From: Novosphingobium sp. 18050 | GTDB taxonomy: Bacteria; Pseudomonadota; Alphaproteobacteria; Sphingomonadales; Sphingomonadaceae | Reading direction: 5' to 3' | Assembly (NCBI RefSeq): GCF_902706195.1 | Contig: NZ_CACSJO010000016.1 | Span: 1 to 64,000, forward strand | Length of the DNA stretch: 64,000 nt | Shown: positions 18,491 to 28,461 of the stretch, one piece after another | How the letters are laid out: the number at the start of each line of letters is the position of its first letter | Numbering within the stretch: the first letter of the stretch is position 1 | Program-made: the position numbers and the translations under genes | Notes under the pieces: model-generated | The model's database searches: none | What the model was told of the DNA's origin: nothing | The model's input: the letters and a program-made list of their open reading frames with translations, nothing else

Positions 18491-20293
18491 CTATTCCTCG
18501 CCCATCCGCAGCGCAGCGATGAAGGCTTCCTGCGGAATCTGGACGTTGCCATATTCCCGCATGCGCTTCTTGCCCTCTTTCTGCTTGTCGAGGAGCTTCT
18601 TCTTGCGGCTGATGTCACCGCCATAGCACTTGGCGGTAACGTCCTTGCGCATCGCGCTGATCGTCTCGCGCGCGATCACCTTGGCGCCAATGGCGGCCTG
18701 GATCGGCACCTTGAACATATGGCGCGGGATCAGCTCCTTGAGCCGCTCCACCAGCCCGCGGCCGCGCGGTTCGGCCTGATTTCGATGGACGATCATTGAA
18801 AGCGCGTCGACCGGCTCGTTGTTGACGAGAATGTTCATCATCACGAGGTCACCCTCGCGCAGGCCCGTCTGCTCGTAGTCGAAGCTGGCATAGCCGCGGC
18901 TGATCGACTTCAGGCGATCGTAGAAATCGAAGACCACTTCGTTCAGCGGCAGCTCGTAAGTCACCTGCGCACGGCCGCCGATGTAAGTCAGGTCCTTCTG
19001 GATACCGCGGCGATCCTGGCAAAGCTTGAGGATCGAGCCGAGGTATTCGTCGGGCGTATAGATCACCGCCTTGATCCACGGCTCTTCCATGAAGTCGATC
19101 TTCACGGGATCGGGCATGTCGGCAGGATTGTGCAGTTCCTTGACGCTGCCATCGGTCATCGTCAGGCGATAGACCACCGACGGCGCCGTCGTGATGAGGT
19201 CGAGGTCATACTCACGGCTCAGGCGCTCCTGAATGATTTCCAGGTGCAGCAGGCCGAGGAACCCGCAGCGGAAGCCGAAGCCCAGCGCCGCGCTCGATTC
19301 CATCTCGAAACTGAACGAGGCATCGTTGAGACGCAGCTTGCCGATCGATTCGCGGAGCTTCTCAAAGTCGTTGGCGTCGACCGGGAACAGCCCGCAGAAG
19401 ACCACCGGCTGGACTTCCTTGTAGCCCGGCAGGGCCTGCGTTGCGCCGCCCTTCAGGGTGGTGATGGTATCACCGACCTTGGCCTGCTCGACTTCCTTGA
19501 TCTGCGCGGTGATGAATCCGATCTCGCCCGGGCCCAGTTCGGGCAGGTCCACGCGCTTGGGCGTGAAGCAGCCGACGCGGTCGACCAGGTGATCGGTGCC
19601 GCCCTGCATGAACTTTACGTTCACGCCGCGCTTGATGACGCCGTCGATGACGCGCACCAGGATGACGACGCCGAGATACGGATCGTACCACGAATCGACC
19701 AGCATCGCTTTCAGCGGCTTGTCGCGCTCCCCCTTGGGCGGCGGGATCTTCTTGACGATCGCTTCCAGCACCTCGGCAATGCCGATACCCGACTTGGCGC
19801 TGGCCATCACGGCCTCGCTCGCATCGATGCCGATCACTTCCTCGATCTCGGCGCGGACCTTTTCGGGTTCAGCGGCAGGAAGATCGATCTTGTTGATGAC
19901 GGGCACGATCTCGTGGTCGTGCTCGATCGACTGATAAACGTTGGCGAGCGTCTGCGCTTCCACGCCCTGCGCCGCGTCCACCACCAGCAGCGCGCCCTCG
20001 CAAGCGGCCAGGCTGCGGCTGACTTCATAGGCGAAGTCGACGTGGCCCGGCGTGTCCATCAGATTCAGCTCATAAGTGAGCCCATCTGCGGCGGTATAGT
20101 TCAGGCGCACGGTCTGCGCCTTGATGGTGATACCGCGCTCTTTCTCGATATCCATGTTGTCGAGCACCTGGGCGCTCATCTCGCGCTCGGTCAGGCCGCC
20201 GGTGCTCTGGATCAGGCGGTCGGCGAGCGTCGACTTACCATGGTCGATGTGGGCAATGATGCTGAAATTTCGGATTTGCGCGAGTTCGGTCAT
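18491..20293 (-). CDS. lepA: Elongation factor 4 (LepA)
   Basis: 600-residue translational GTPase that back-translocates or remodels stalled ribosomes. G1 motif [14 protein letters not shown] at residue 15, G2 [14 protein letters not shown]3 [21 protein letters not shown]4 [11 protein letters not shown]. The C-terminal LepA-specific domain contains [20 protein letters not shown]. Full length for the family. It is transcribed toward the LuxR-type gene, with the GGDEF-EAL protein gene upstream in the same direction. Confidence 0.98.
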   Translation of the reverse strand: MTELAQIRNFSIIAHIDHGKSTLADRLIQSTGGLTEREMSAQVLDNMDIEKERGITIKAQTVRLNYTAADGLTYELNLMDTPGHVDFAYEVSRSLAACEGALLVVDAAQGVEAQTLANVYQSIEHDHEIVPVINKIDLPAAEPEKVRAEIEEVIGIDASEAVMASAKSGIGIAEVLEAIVKKIPPPKGERDKPLKAMLVDSWYDPYLGVVILVRVIDGVIKRGVNVKFMQGGTDHLVDRVGCFTPKRVDLPELGPGEIGFITAQIKEVEQAKVGDTITTLKGGATQALPGYKEVQPVVFCGLFPVDANDFEKLRESIGKLRLNDASFSFEMESSAALGFGFRCGFLGLLHLEIIQERLSREYDLDLITTAPSVVYRLTMTDGSVKELHNPADMPDPVKIDFMEEPWIKAVIYTPDEYLGSILKLCQDRRGIQKDLTYIGGRAQVTYELPLNEVVFDFYDRLKSISRGYASFDYEQTGLREGDLVMMNILVNNEPVDALSMIVHRNQAEPRGRGLVERLKELIPRHMFKVPIQAAIGAKVIARETISAMRKDVTAKCYGGDISRKKKLLDKQKEGKKRMREYGNVQIPQEAFIAALRMGEE

Positions 20294-20362
20294 GATGCGC
20301 CGTTAGCAGTGCTTTGAGGTTATGTCAGCCTGCCCGTTTCAGTGATTTTCACACCGCCCCCA

Positions 20363-23101
20363 TCAGGCGGTACGGCGAAGCTGCGACTGTTCGCTGCGCT
20401 CGCGCCGCTGGCCGGCTGGTGTGAACAGCACCGCGCCGTTCCCGTCTACGTCGAGCGCCTGCGCAAACTCCACGCCGATGCGGTCTTCCTTGCACCAGCG
20501 GGCCTTGGCCATCATCACATATCCTTCCGCGAGATGGACGCCGAAAACGGTCCCTTCGGGCACATTCCACAGCCCCTCGATCATCGCGCCGGACAGCGAG
20601 ATGTTGCGAATCGTGCCATGATAAGTGTGCGATCCATGCTCGAGCACGACCTTGCGCAGCATCGTCTGACGCGGTGCGCGGGCCGATCGCGGCCCCTGCG
20701 CCACCGCGACAAGGCTTTCCGACAGTTTCGCCGTAGCCGCCTCGCAGGTAATCGGGCGGGCATAGATGAAGCCCTGGACGTGGCTGCAGCCCAGCACCCG
20801 CACCAGGTCCAGCTCATCCAGCGTCTCGACGCCCTCGGCGGTGGTTTCCATACCCAGGGCTTCGGCCAGGCTGACGATCGAGGAAATGATCGCGCCGTTG
20901 CGGCTGCCCGGCACGGTGGCGCCGCGCACGAAGCTCTGGTCGATCTTGATCTTGTCGAACGGCGCCTTCTTCAGATAGCCGAGCGAGGAATACCCCGTCC
21001 CGAAATCGTCGAGCGCCAGCCGCACGCCGATGCTCTTGAGCGCGGTGAACATCGATTCGGTCGACTTGTCCTCACCCAGGAAGACGCTTTCGGTGATCTC
21101 CAGTTCCAGCCGCGCAGGGCTGATCCCGGCAGCGGCGATGGCGCTGGTGACGATTGCCGGGAGCGCCGGATTGGCGAACTGCAAGGGCGAGACGTTGACC
21201 GCCACGCGCACGTCCTCGGGCCACCCGGCAAGGTCGCGGCAGGCGGTACGAAGCGCCCATTCGCCGATCTGCGCAACGAGGCCGGTCTCCTCCGCCACCG
21301 GTATGAACTTGGCAGGCGAGAGGTAGCCGTGAATCGGGTGCTTCCAGCGCAGCAGCGCCTCGAAGCCGGTGATCCGCTCGGTCGTGGTGCGCACCTGTGG
21401 CTGATAGTGCAGCTCCAGCGAGCCATTGGCGATCGCATCGCGCAGGTCTTCTTCGAGCTGCTGGCGCTCGCGCGCGTTGGAGTGCAGGTCCTCGTCGTAA
21501 AAATGATGCCGCCCGCGCCCGTTGCCCTTCGCGGCATAGAGCGCGAGGTCGGCGTTGCGGATCAGCGCTTCGGAAGTGGTGCCGTCGTCCGGGCACAGCG
21601 CGATGCCGACCGAGGCGCCGATGGTCACCCGCGCACCGTCGATCGAGTAAGGCTGCGAAAGGTTTTCGATGATCCGGCGCGCGAGATGCGCAAGGCCCTC
21701 GCGCTGCTGGGCGCCGTGGAGGACGACCTGAAATTCATCGCCGCCCAGACGGCCCACACGCCCGCGGTCGCCCACGGTGCCGCCAAGGCGCTCCGCCACC
21801 TGCTTGAGCAGGGCGTCGCCAGCCGGATGGCCCATCGTGTCGTTGACCTGCTTGAAGCGGTCGAGATCAAGCAGGAATACCGCACAGGCGCGCGTCTCGA
21901 TGCGCGGGCTGGTGAGGATCTTCTCCAGCCACTCCGCCATCTGGAAGCGGTTCGCCAGCTTGGTGAGCGAATCGAATCGCGCCAGCTGCGTCACATGCTG
22001 CTGCGACCGGCGCTTTTCGGTAAGGTCCGTGCCCGACCCGCGAAAACCCATGAAATTGTTGAACTGGTCGAGCACCGGCCGGCCGGAAATCGACCACCAT
22101 CGCTCATCCTGCTCCGCGCTTGCCGCGCGCACGTCCAGATCCTGGAACGAGGAGCGGGTGTTGAGATGGAAGACAAGCGTGCGTTCGCTCTGTTGGCCTT
22201 GCGCCTCCAGCATGAACAGGCCGGTGAACGGCCGTCCTTCGAGGTCGCCCACCCCCTTGCCCAGCAGCGCGGCGATTCGCTCAGATACATACGTAACCTT
22301 GCCCAGACGGTCAGTTTCCCAGAACCAGCCCTGCCCGGTCTGCTCGTATTCGTGGAGCAATTGCTCGGCCCGGCGCTGCTCGCGCTCGCGCTCGGAGTGG
22401 ACCTGCGACTGCGAGACCGCGCTGCGAGCCTGATTGATCGCGAGGATCAGGCCGGTCGCCCCGCCTACCGCCAGCAGGCCGAACGAGGCCGGCGATCCTG
22501 CATAGATCGAACCGCCGCCCCACAGGCCGACGGTAGCGCCGATGATCGAGGTAAGGCGGGTTTCCAGCAGCGCCGTCGCCATCAGCACGGCGATGACATA
22601 GACATTGACCGTCACATCCCAGTCGAGACCGGAATGAAGGTCGGTCCAGCGCGCTGCGCCAAAACCGAACAGGCCCATCGGCAGCACGACGGCCAGCGCC
22701 ATCAACGGATAGCGTTGCCAGCCGTCATGCAGGATTCGCCGCTCCAGCCTGGCATAAAGCGAGGCCGGTACGCACAGTACCGTTGCTGCCGCAATGCTCA
22801 GTGCCGAGATCAGGTCCGGCATCACTTTCGAGACGATTCCCATCAGCAGCGCGCAGACCAGCATCGTCGGCCCCATCAACGCCCAGCGGGGCGATGTGAA
22901 GTAATGCAGGACGTCGCTGGCATCGGGACCTGCACGAAAACGCGCAAATCCGCCAAATGCAGCCGGGGCTGCGGCTGGCGGAGAGGAAGGTTCGGCGACC
23001 GGAGCAGGCGCCTGCTTCCCTTCGCGGCCTTCGGGCACAGCCCCGCTATCGGCACCCGGGAGCGCCGCCCGTCGTTTTCCACGCAAGCCCGTAATCGTCA
23101 T
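20363..23101 (-). CDS. Membrane GGDEF-EAL-PilZ cyclic-di-GMP protein with PAS domain
   Basis: 912 residues. A proline/alanine-rich N-terminus is followed by about six membrane helices (residues 75-210), a PAS-like region (QTGQGWFWETDRLGKVTYVS), a GGDEF domain with intact GGDEF (453-457), an EAL domain with EALLRW (581-586) and LDDFGTGYSS, and a C-terminal PilZ domain (QTMLRKVVLEHG then NISLSGAMIEG, the NxSxxG motif). It could both make and degrade c-di-GMP and sense it through PilZ. The RxxD inhibitory site is not seen before GGDEF. A single long frame; start ATG 23101 is convincing. Confidence 0.92.
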   Translation of the reverse strand: MTITGLRGKRRAALPGADSGAVPEGREGKQAPAPVAEPSSPPAAAPAAFGGFARFRAGPDASDVLHYFTSPRWALMGPTMLVCALLMGIVSKVMPDLISALSIAAATVLCVPASLYARLERRILHDGWQRYPLMALAVVLPMGLFGFGAARWTDLHSGLDWDVTVNVYVIAVLMATALLETRLTSIIGATVGLWGGGSIYAGSPASFGLLAVGGATGLILAINQARSAVSQSQVHSEREREQRRAEQLLHEYEQTGQGWFWETDRLGKVTYVSERIAALLGKGVGDLEGRPFTGLFMLEAQGQQSERTLVFHLNTRSSFQDLDVRAASAEQDERWWSISGRPVLDQFNNFMGFRGSGTDLTEKRRSQQHVTQLARFDSLTKLANRFQMAEWLEKILTSPRIETRACAVFLLDLDRFKQVNDTMGHPAGDALLKQVAERLGGTVGDRGRVGRLGGDEFQVVLHGAQQREGLAHLARRIIENLSQPYSIDGARVTIGASVGIALCPDDGTTSEALIRNADLALYAAKGNGRGRHHFYDEDLHSNARERQQLEEDLRDAIANGSLELHYQPQVRTTTERITGFEALLRWKHPIHGYLSPAKFIPVAEETGLVAQIGEWALRTACRDLAGWPEDVRVAVNVSPLQFANPALPAIVTSAIAAAGISPARLELEITESVFLGEDKSTESMFTALKSIGVRLALDDFGTGYSSLGYLKKAPFDKIKIDQSFVRGATVPGSRNGAIISSIVSLAEALGMETTAEGVETLDELDLVRVLGCSHVQGFIYARPITCEAATAKLSESLVAVAQGPRSARAPRQTMLRKVVLEHGSHTYHGTIRNISLSGAMIEGLWNVPEGTVFGVHLAEGYVMMAKARWCKEDRIGVEFAQALDVDGNGAVLFTPAGQRRERSEQSQLRRTA

Positions 23102-23264
23102 GATCGCACCATGGCCGCGCGCCCATTTCGAAACGGTTAAATGTGCCCGGTCCGGTTGCCGCTACCTTCCGACCGAAAAGCGTAACCATTTCACTTGCCC
23201 CCGCCCCGCCGCCATGCTTGCTTGCCCTCAGACCGGCAGACCATCAAGCCGGCCCATGGGAGAT

Positions 23265-24578
23265 ATGACCGTGCGCCACATCGCCATCGTCGGATCGGGT
23301 CCTGCAGGCTATTACACCGCCGAAGCCGCGCTCAAGCAGTGGGGAAGCGGCGTGCGGGTCGATATATTCGATGCCCTCCCCGTTCCCTTCGGCCTGATCC
23401 GCAGCGGAGTCGCTCCGGACCATCAGTCGATCAAGAGCGTGTCGCGCCGCTACGAAGCGACGGCGCTGAGCGAGAACGTGCGATTCGTCGGCAATGTCAT
23501 GCTCGGCCGCGACCTTTCGGTGGCGGAACTACAAGAACTTTACGACGCTGTGATCCTTGCCACCGGCGCGCCGCACGACCGTAAGCTGGGCCTGCCCGGC
23601 GAAGATCTTGCCAATGTTTTCGGCTCGGCCGCTTTCGTGGGTTGGTACAACGGGCATCCGCAGTTCACCGGGCTCGATCCCGCACTTGGCCACGATACTG
23701 CCGTCGTGGTGGGCAATGGCAATGTCGCGCTCGACGTGGCGCGCATCCTCGCCAAGTCCGAGGAGGAATTTGCCGATTCGGACATAGTCGCCCATGCCCT
23801 CACTGCGCTGAAAGGTTCTGCCGTGCGGCGGATCGTCATCCTGGGTCGGCGCGGGCCGCATCAGGTGGCGATGACGCCCAAGGAACTGGGCGAACTCGCC
23901 AAACTGTCGCGCGCGCACCCCGAAGTCGATCCCGTCGACCTGCCGGACGTGGCCGAAGACGCCCACCTCGACACCGGGCAACGCAAGGCCGTCGCCCTGC
24001 TGCGTAGTTTCGCCTCGGGCCAGTCCGCGCCGGGCAAGGACGCCGTCACCGTCGAATTCGATTTCTTCGCCGCGCCTCGCGCAATTTTGGGCGACGCCCG
24101 GGTCGAGGGCGTCGAAGTAGAACGCACCCGGCTCGAAGGCGGCAAGGCGGTCGGCACCGGCGAGACCTATCGCATCCCGGCCGGGCTGGTCGTCGCCTGC
24201 ATCGGCTACCAGACCTCGCCGATCCCCGATGTGCCATTCGACGAGGAAGGCGGCCGCTTCGCCAACGTCGAAGGCCGGATCAGCCCCGGCCTCTACTGCG
24301 TGGGCTGGGCGCGCCGGGGCCCTACCGGCACCATCGGCACCAACCGCCCCGACGGCTTCGCCATCGTCGAAAAGATCGCCGCCGACATGGCAGGCGATAG
24401 CGGCAAACCCGGCCGCCCCGGTTTCGACGCCTTGGCTCAGGAACGCGGGATCGAGGTGGTCAAGTTCACCGACTGGCAGAAGATCGACGAAGCCGAAGTC
24501 GCCAATGCCCGAAGCGGCGCGCCCAGGGAAAAGTTCGTCGCTGTCGAGACGATGATCGAGGCTTCGCACCGGGGTTGA
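23265..24578 (+). CDS. Ferredoxin-NADP+ reductase, adrenodoxin-reductase type (FprA)
   Basis: 437-residue FAD flavoprotein passing electrons between NADPH and ferredoxin. FAD motif IAIVGSGPAGYYTAE at the N-terminus; PVPFGLIRSGVAPDHQSIKS; NADP site VVVGNGNVALDVARIL; ILGRRGPHQVAMTPKELGEL; C-terminal FAD-contacting CVGWARRGPTGTIGTNRPDG. Start ATG 23265 (MTVRHIAIVG) has GGGAGA just upstream; upstream in-frame ATGs lack one. A hairpin at 24600-24619 follows the stop. The partner ferredoxin is not nearby. Confidence 0.93.
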   Translation: MTVRHIAIVGSGPAGYYTAEAALKQWGSGVRVDIFDALPVPFGLIRSGVAPDHQSIKSVSRRYEATALSENVRFVGNVMLGRDLSVAELQELYDAVILATGAPHDRKLGLPGEDLANVFGSAAFVGWYNGHPQFTGLDPALGHDTAVVVGNGNVALDVARILAKSEEEFADSDIVAHALTALKGSAVRRIVILGRRGPHQVAMTPKELGELAKLSRAHPEVDPVDLPDVAEDAHLDTGQRKAVALLRSFASGQSAPGKDAVTVEFDFFAAPRAILGDARVEGVEVERTRLEGGKAVGTGETYRIPAGLVVACIGYQTSPIPDVPFDEEGGRFANVEGRISPGLYCVGWARRGPTGTIGTNRPDGFAIVEKIAADMAGDSGKPGRPGFDALAQERGIEVVKFTDWQKIDEAEVANARSGAPREKFVAVETMIEASHRG

Positions 24579-24599
24579 GGCGCAGGAAAGGAAGGGGAT

Positions 24600-24619
24600 G
24601 CGAGGGCCATCGCCCTCGC
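24600..24619 (+). terminator. Hairpin after the ferredoxin reductase gene
   Basis: GCGAGGGC (24600-24607) and GCCCTCGC (24612-24619) pair perfectly around a 4-base loop, 22 bp after the stop codon. No T-run, so at best a weak terminator. Confidence 0.4.
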
Positions 24620-24784
24620 CCTCCCGGGTTATTCGGCGCCGTTCGCGGATCGCACTATGCGCTTAAATGGCGGCCCGGAACTTCGGTTCACCCCGGTTAA
24701 GTCACCGTGCGGCAAGGCTCCGGTTGACCCGGCAGCGCCTGCTGGAGAGCTTTGCGGCGGAAGCCAACTCCAGGAGAAACCGAT

Positions 24785-25153
24785 ATGAAATCCAGCAAAG
24801 CGATCGCCCTTGGCGCTGCCCTTTTCGGGATGGCGACGATCTCCGGTCCCGCCATCGCCCAGCAGCCGTCCTCCGGTGCAGCGCCAAGCGCTCCCGGCAG
24901 CAGTTCCGCAAAGTACAGCGATACCGAGGTCAATCAGTTTACCAAAGCAGTGATGGCCCTTCAGTCAATCCAGAAGGACGCCGCCGTCCCCGCCGCCGAC
25001 AAGCAGGCAAAGATGGCCGGTGCCGTTCAGCAATCGGGCCTGCCGCCCGAGAAGTTCAACGAGATCGCCACCGCATCCAACACCGATCCCGCCTTGATGC
25101 AGCGCATACAGCTTGCGGCCGGCAAGATGCAGGGCGGCGCGAAGAACCCCTGA
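24785..25153 (+). CDS. Small exported DUF4168 protein
   Basis: 122 residues: signal peptide MKSSKAIALGAALFGMATIS then GPAIAQ, a Ser/Pro/Ala-rich linker, and a DUF4168-like domain (YSDTEVNQFTKAVMALQSIQ ... LPPEKFNEIATASNTDPALM). AGGAG precedes ATG 24785. Periplasmic, function unknown. A bidirectional terminator separates it from the convergent dnaN. Confidence 0.75.
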   Translation: MKSSKAIALGAALFGMATISGPAIAQQPSSGAAPSAPGSSSAKYSDTEVNQFTKAVMALQSIQKDAAVPAADKQAKMAGAVQQSGLPPEKFNEIATASNTDPALMQRIQLAAGKMQGGAKNP

Positions 25154-25180
25154 TCCCGCCGCGCGCCGAAAGCGAACAGC

Positions 25181-25212
25181 AAAAAGGCCGGGGCTTTCAC
25201 CCCGGCCTTTTT
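25181..25212. terminator. Bidirectional intrinsic terminator
   Basis: AAAAAGGCCGGGG (25181-25193) and CCCCGGCCTTTTT (25200-25212) form a perfect 13-bp stem with a 6-base loop. The A and T tracts make it work on both strands, ending the DUF4168 gene and dnaN. Confidence 0.93.
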
Positions 25213-25239
25213 CCTTATTCAGACAGGTCTTGCGGCCGT

Positions 25240-26358
25240 TCAGACGCGCATCGGCATCAGAACATAAAGCGCGGGGCTCTTCTCGTCCTGGCGGATCAGC
25301 GTGGGAGCAGCCGCATCGGCGAGGTGGAGTTCCACCGTGTCGCCTTCGATCTGGCCCAGGATGTCCTTGAGGTAGTTGGCGTTGAAGCCGATCTCGAAAC
25401 CTTCCGAACTGTAATCCGCAGGCACTTCCTCAGCCGCCGTACCGTTGTCCGGCGAGGTGACCGAAAGCGTCACGCGGTCGGTATCGAGCGCCATCTTCAC
25501 AGCGCGGGTCTTTTCGGTGGCGATGGTCGCCACGCGGTCCACGCCCTGGAAGAAGCTCTTGGGATCAACCTTGAGAAGCTTGTCGTTGCCGGTCGGGATG
25601 ACGCGCGTGTAGTCCGGGAAAGTGCCGTCGATCAGCTTGCTGGTCAGCACTACGCCGTTCTCGCCGCCCAAGGTGAAGCGTACCTTGCTCGCGGAAAGGT
25701 CGACGAGGACGTTGGTGTCGAGCGATTCTTCGAGCAGCTTGCGCAGTTCGCCCACGCACTTACGCGGCACGATCACGTCGGGCATGCCCTCCGCTCCGTC
25801 GGGACGGGCGATGGTAAAGCGCGCAAGGCGGTGACCATCGGTGGCGGCGGCCTTCAGTTCCTCGTCGCTGACGTGGAAGAAGATGCCGTTGAGATAGTAC
25901 CGCGTTTCCTCGGTCGAGATCGCGAAACGGGTCGCGTCGATAAGCTGCGCCAGCGTGGCGGCCGAAATCTCGAAGCTGGTCGGCAGTTCGCCTTCCGCGA
26001 TCATCGGGAAATCGTCACGCGGCAGGGTCGGCAACTGGAAGCGGCTGCGCCCGGCCTTCACGACCATGCGATTATCCGCCGCATCGAGGCTGACCTGGCT
26101 GCCTTCGGGCAACTTGCGCGCGATGTCGAACAGCAGGTGCGCCGAAACCGTGATCGCACCGGCAGCCTCGACAGAGACGGCGCCGAGCGATTCGACGACC
26201 TGCAGATCGAGGTCGGTCGCCATCACACGCAGCGAACCGCCCGCAGACGCTTCGATCAGGACGTTCGAAAGAATCGGAATGGTATTGCGGCGTTCGACGA
26301 CGGACTGCACGTGCGAAAGGCAGCGCAGGAGCGCGGAACGTTCAATGGTGGCCTTCAT
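25240..26358 (-). CDS. dnaN: DNA polymerase III beta subunit (sliding clamp)
   Basis: 372-residue clamp. Starts MKATIERSALLRCLSHVQSV then VERRNTIPILSNVLIEA; central VIPRKCVGELRKLLEE; ends in the typical LMPMRV that forms part of the hydrophobic partner-binding pocket. Not next to dnaA or recF here. Stop lies 27 bp from a bidirectional terminator. Confidence 0.98.
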   Translation of the reverse strand: MKATIERSALLRCLSHVQSVVERRNTIPILSNVLIEASAGGSLRVMATDLDLQVVESLGAVSVEAAGAITVSAHLLFDIARKLPEGSQVSLDAADNRMVVKAGRSRFQLPTLPRDDFPMIAEGELPTSFEISAATLAQLIDATRFAISTEETRYYLNGIFFHVSDEELKAAATDGHRLARFTIARPDGAEGMPDVIVPRKCVGELRKLLEESLDTNVLVDLSASKVRFTLGGENGVVLTSKLIDGTFPDYTRVIPTGNDKLLKVDPKSFFQGVDRVATIATEKTRAVKMALDTDRVTLSVTSPDNGTAAEEVPADYSSEGFEIGFNANYLKDILGQIEGDTVELHLADAAAPTLIRQDEKSPALYVLMPMRV

Positions 26359-26497
26359 GACAGCCTAAAGTCCCCCTTGGTCGGGTTAGGGTTCGAGAAA
26401 ACCCGAAAATCGGACGACTATCTCTAACGCCCGCCCGTGCGGCGGCAAGCGCGATGTGGCCGCAAACCCGCGAATCTGGGGATAAACTTGGGGGTTC

Positions 26498-26542
26498 AGG
26501 TCAGGTGGAGGAGAGAGAGGCCCCTCTCCCCCTGCCTGACCT
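26498..26542 (-). terminator. Probable terminator hairpin of fabD-fabG
   Basis: AGGTCAGG (26498-26505) and CCTGACCT (26535-26542) pair perfectly, extended inside by an imperfect GGAGGAGAGAG/CTCTCCCCC stem. It touches the fabG stop codon. No clear T-run on the minus strand. Confidence 0.45.
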
Positions 26543-27306
26543 CAGATCATCACCATGCCGCCGTTAACGTGGATGGTCTGTCCGGTGACGTAACCTGCCT
26601 GCTTGCTGGCAAGGTATACGGCGGCGGCGGCGATGTCCTCGCCCTCGCCCATGCGGCCCATCGGGATGCGGCCGTTGAGCGCGTCCTTCTGGGCATCCGG
26701 CAGCACGTCGGTCATCGCCGTGCGGATGAAGCCGGGCGCGATGCAGTTGACCGTCACGCCGCGGCTGGCCAGTTCCTGCGCAAGGCTCTTGGACATGGCG
26801 GTGATGCCGCCCTTGGCCGCGCAGTAGTTCATCTGGCCGGGGTTGCCGGTGGTGCCGACCACCGAGGTCACGTTGATGATCCGGCCGAAGCGCGCCTTCA
26901 TCATCGGCTTGGTGACGGCGCGCATCAGGCGGAAGGTCGATTCGAGGTTCACGCGGATCACCGCGTCCCATTCCTCGTCCTTCATGCGCATCGCCAGGTT
27001 ATCGCGGGTGATGCCGGCGTTGTTGATGAGAATGTCGATCTTGCCCAGCGACTCGAGCGCGGCGGGCACCAGCTTCTCGACCTGCTCGGGATCCGAGAGG
27101 TTGCAGGCGATGGCGACGTGGTCGACTTCCTGCGGTGCCTGCGGGCTGTGCTCGTCCAGCTCGTCGCGGAAGGCGCGCAGCTTGTCGGGGTTGGAGCCGG
27201 AAATGGCGAGGCGCGCACCCTGCGATGCGAGCGCGCGGGCCACCGACGAACCGATACCGCCGCTCGCGCCGGTCACCAGGGCAGTCATTCCGTGAAGGTC
27301 GAACAT
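26542..27306 (-). CDS. fabG: 3-oxoacyl-[acyl-carrier-protein] reductase
   Basis: 254-residue short-chain dehydrogenase of the fatty acid elongation cycle. NADPH motif TGASGGIG, structural NNAG, catalytic Ser in INVTSVVGTTG and the YxxxK motif as NYCAAKGG, ending VTGQTIHVNGGMVMI. AGGAG precedes the start. Lies 87 bp downstream of fabD in the same direction; that gap contains a hairpin repeat. No acpP gene follows, unlike the common fabD-fabG-acpP order. Confidence 0.95.
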   Translation of the reverse strand: MFDLHGMTALVTGASGGIGSSVARALASQGARLAISGSNPDKLRAFRDELDEHSPQAPQEVDHVAIACNLSDPEQVEKLVPAALESLGKIDILINNAGITRDNLAMRMKDEEWDAVIRVNLESTFRLMRAVTKPMMKARFGRIINVTSVVGTTGNPGQMNYCAAKGGITAMSKSLAQELASRGVTVNCIAPGFIRTAMTDVLPDAQKDALNGRIPMGRMGEGEDIAAAAVYLASKQAGYVTGQTIHVNGGMVMI

Positions 27307-27365
27307 GTGAAACTCCTAGATAGTCGTTTGGTCCGATGCGCGGACCTACTTCAAAGCCGCCAGCG

Positions 27366-27386
27366 GCGCCGGGTCAAGCCCGGCGC
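27366..27386. repeat. GC-rich hairpin repeat between fabD and fabG
   Basis: GCGCCGGG (27366-27373) and CCCGGCGC (27379-27386) with loop TCAAG. Its form (gccgggTCAAGcccggc) resembles dispersed palindromic units common in alphaproteobacterial intergenic DNA; mRNA stability role possible. Confidence 0.5.
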
Positions 27387-27393
27387 ACCGCCG

Positions 27394-28329
27394 TCACAGG
27401 CTCTTTGCGAGTTCCTCGATCTCGGCCATCGTCGAGGCGGAGGCGACTTCCACCTCGCCGGCCGAGCGCTTGATCATCGGGCCGACGACCTTGCCGCCCA
27501 GTTCGACGAAGCGCTCCACGCCCGCTGCATGCATGGCGATTGCGCTTTCACGCCAGCGCACGCGGCCGGTGACCTGCTCAACCAGCAGGCGCTGGACTTC
27601 GGCCGGATCGGTGACGACGGCAGCGGTGACGTTGGCGAACAGGGCAATGCGAAGCGCGCCCGGCGGCGTTGCAGCCAGCGCTTCGGCCATGGCGTCGGCG
27701 GCAGGCTGCATCAGCGGGCAGTGGAACGGCGCCGAGACCGGCAGCGCGATGCCGCGCTTGATGCCGTGTTCCTTGACGAGGGCGATGGCGCGCTCGATCG
27801 CTTCGAGGTGGCCCGAAAGCACGACCTGGCCCGGATCGTTGTCGTTGGCGACGGTGCAGACCTGACCTTCAGCCGCAGCCTCGGCTAGCGCAGTGGCCTT
27901 TTCGATGTCGGCGCCCAGCAGAGCGGCCATGGCGCCTACGCCCACGGGCACCGCAGCCTGCATCGATTCGCCGCGCAACTTGAGAAGGCGTGCGGTATCG
28001 GCAAGGCTGAAGGCGCCCGCAGCGCAAAGCGCAGTATATTCACCCAGTGAGTGCCCGGCAACGAAGTCCGCCTTGTCGGCGAGGCTGATGCCGCCTTCCT
28101 TCTCCAGCACGCGCAGCACGGCGATGGCGTGGGCCATGATCGCAGGCTGGGCGTTGGCGGTGAGAAGCAGTTGATCCTCGGGGCCCTCGGTCATGATCTT
28201 GAACAAATTCTGGCCAAGAGCGTCGTCGACCTCCTGGAACACCTCCCGCGCGGCGGCGCTGGCGCCAGCCAGTTCCAAGCCCATGCCGACCTTCTGGCTA
28301 CCCTGTCCGGGGAAAACGAATGCACGCAT
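27394..28329 (-). CDS. fabD: Malonyl-CoA-ACP transacylase
   Basis: 311-residue enzyme loading malonate onto acyl carrier protein for fatty acid synthesis. N-terminal FVFPGQGSQKVGMG; nucleophile motif GHSLGEYTALCAAGA; catalytic His in VSAPFHCPLMQPAA. The start is ATG 28329 (MRAFVFPGQG); the frame is open upstream from another ATG but that segment is not conserved-looking. Upstream partner of fabG. Confidence 0.96.
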   Translation of the reverse strand: MRAFVFPGQGSQKVGMGLELAGASAAAREVFQEVDDALGQNLFKIMTEGPEDQLLLTANAQPAIMAHAIAVLRVLEKEGGISLADKADFVAGHSLGEYTALCAAGAFSLADTARLLKLRGESMQAAVPVGVGAMAALLGADIEKATALAEAAAEGQVCTVANDNDPGQVVLSGHLEAIERAIALVKEHGIKRGIALPVSAPFHCPLMQPAADAMAEALAATPPGALRIALFANVTAAVVTDPAEVQRLLVEQVTGRVRWRESAIAMHAAGVERFVELGGKVVGPMIKRSAGEVEVASASTMAEIEELAKSL

Positions 28330-28461
28330 CTGCGACCGTTCCTTCTGTTGAAGCGGGCGTTTGGTCACTGGCCGCTTGCGAATCGATTGTGGCGCGGCGG
28401 GTTATTGACCTTGCGGGCCTACGGCAACCCCTAACGCGGAAATGCAGTCGTAGAAGGCGCC

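Noticed and set aside
20342..23140. 932-codon plus-strand frame opposite the GGDEF-EAL gene
   Set aside because: Shadow frame; the minus-strand protein has intact GGDEF, EAL and PilZ motifs, the plus-strand translation none.
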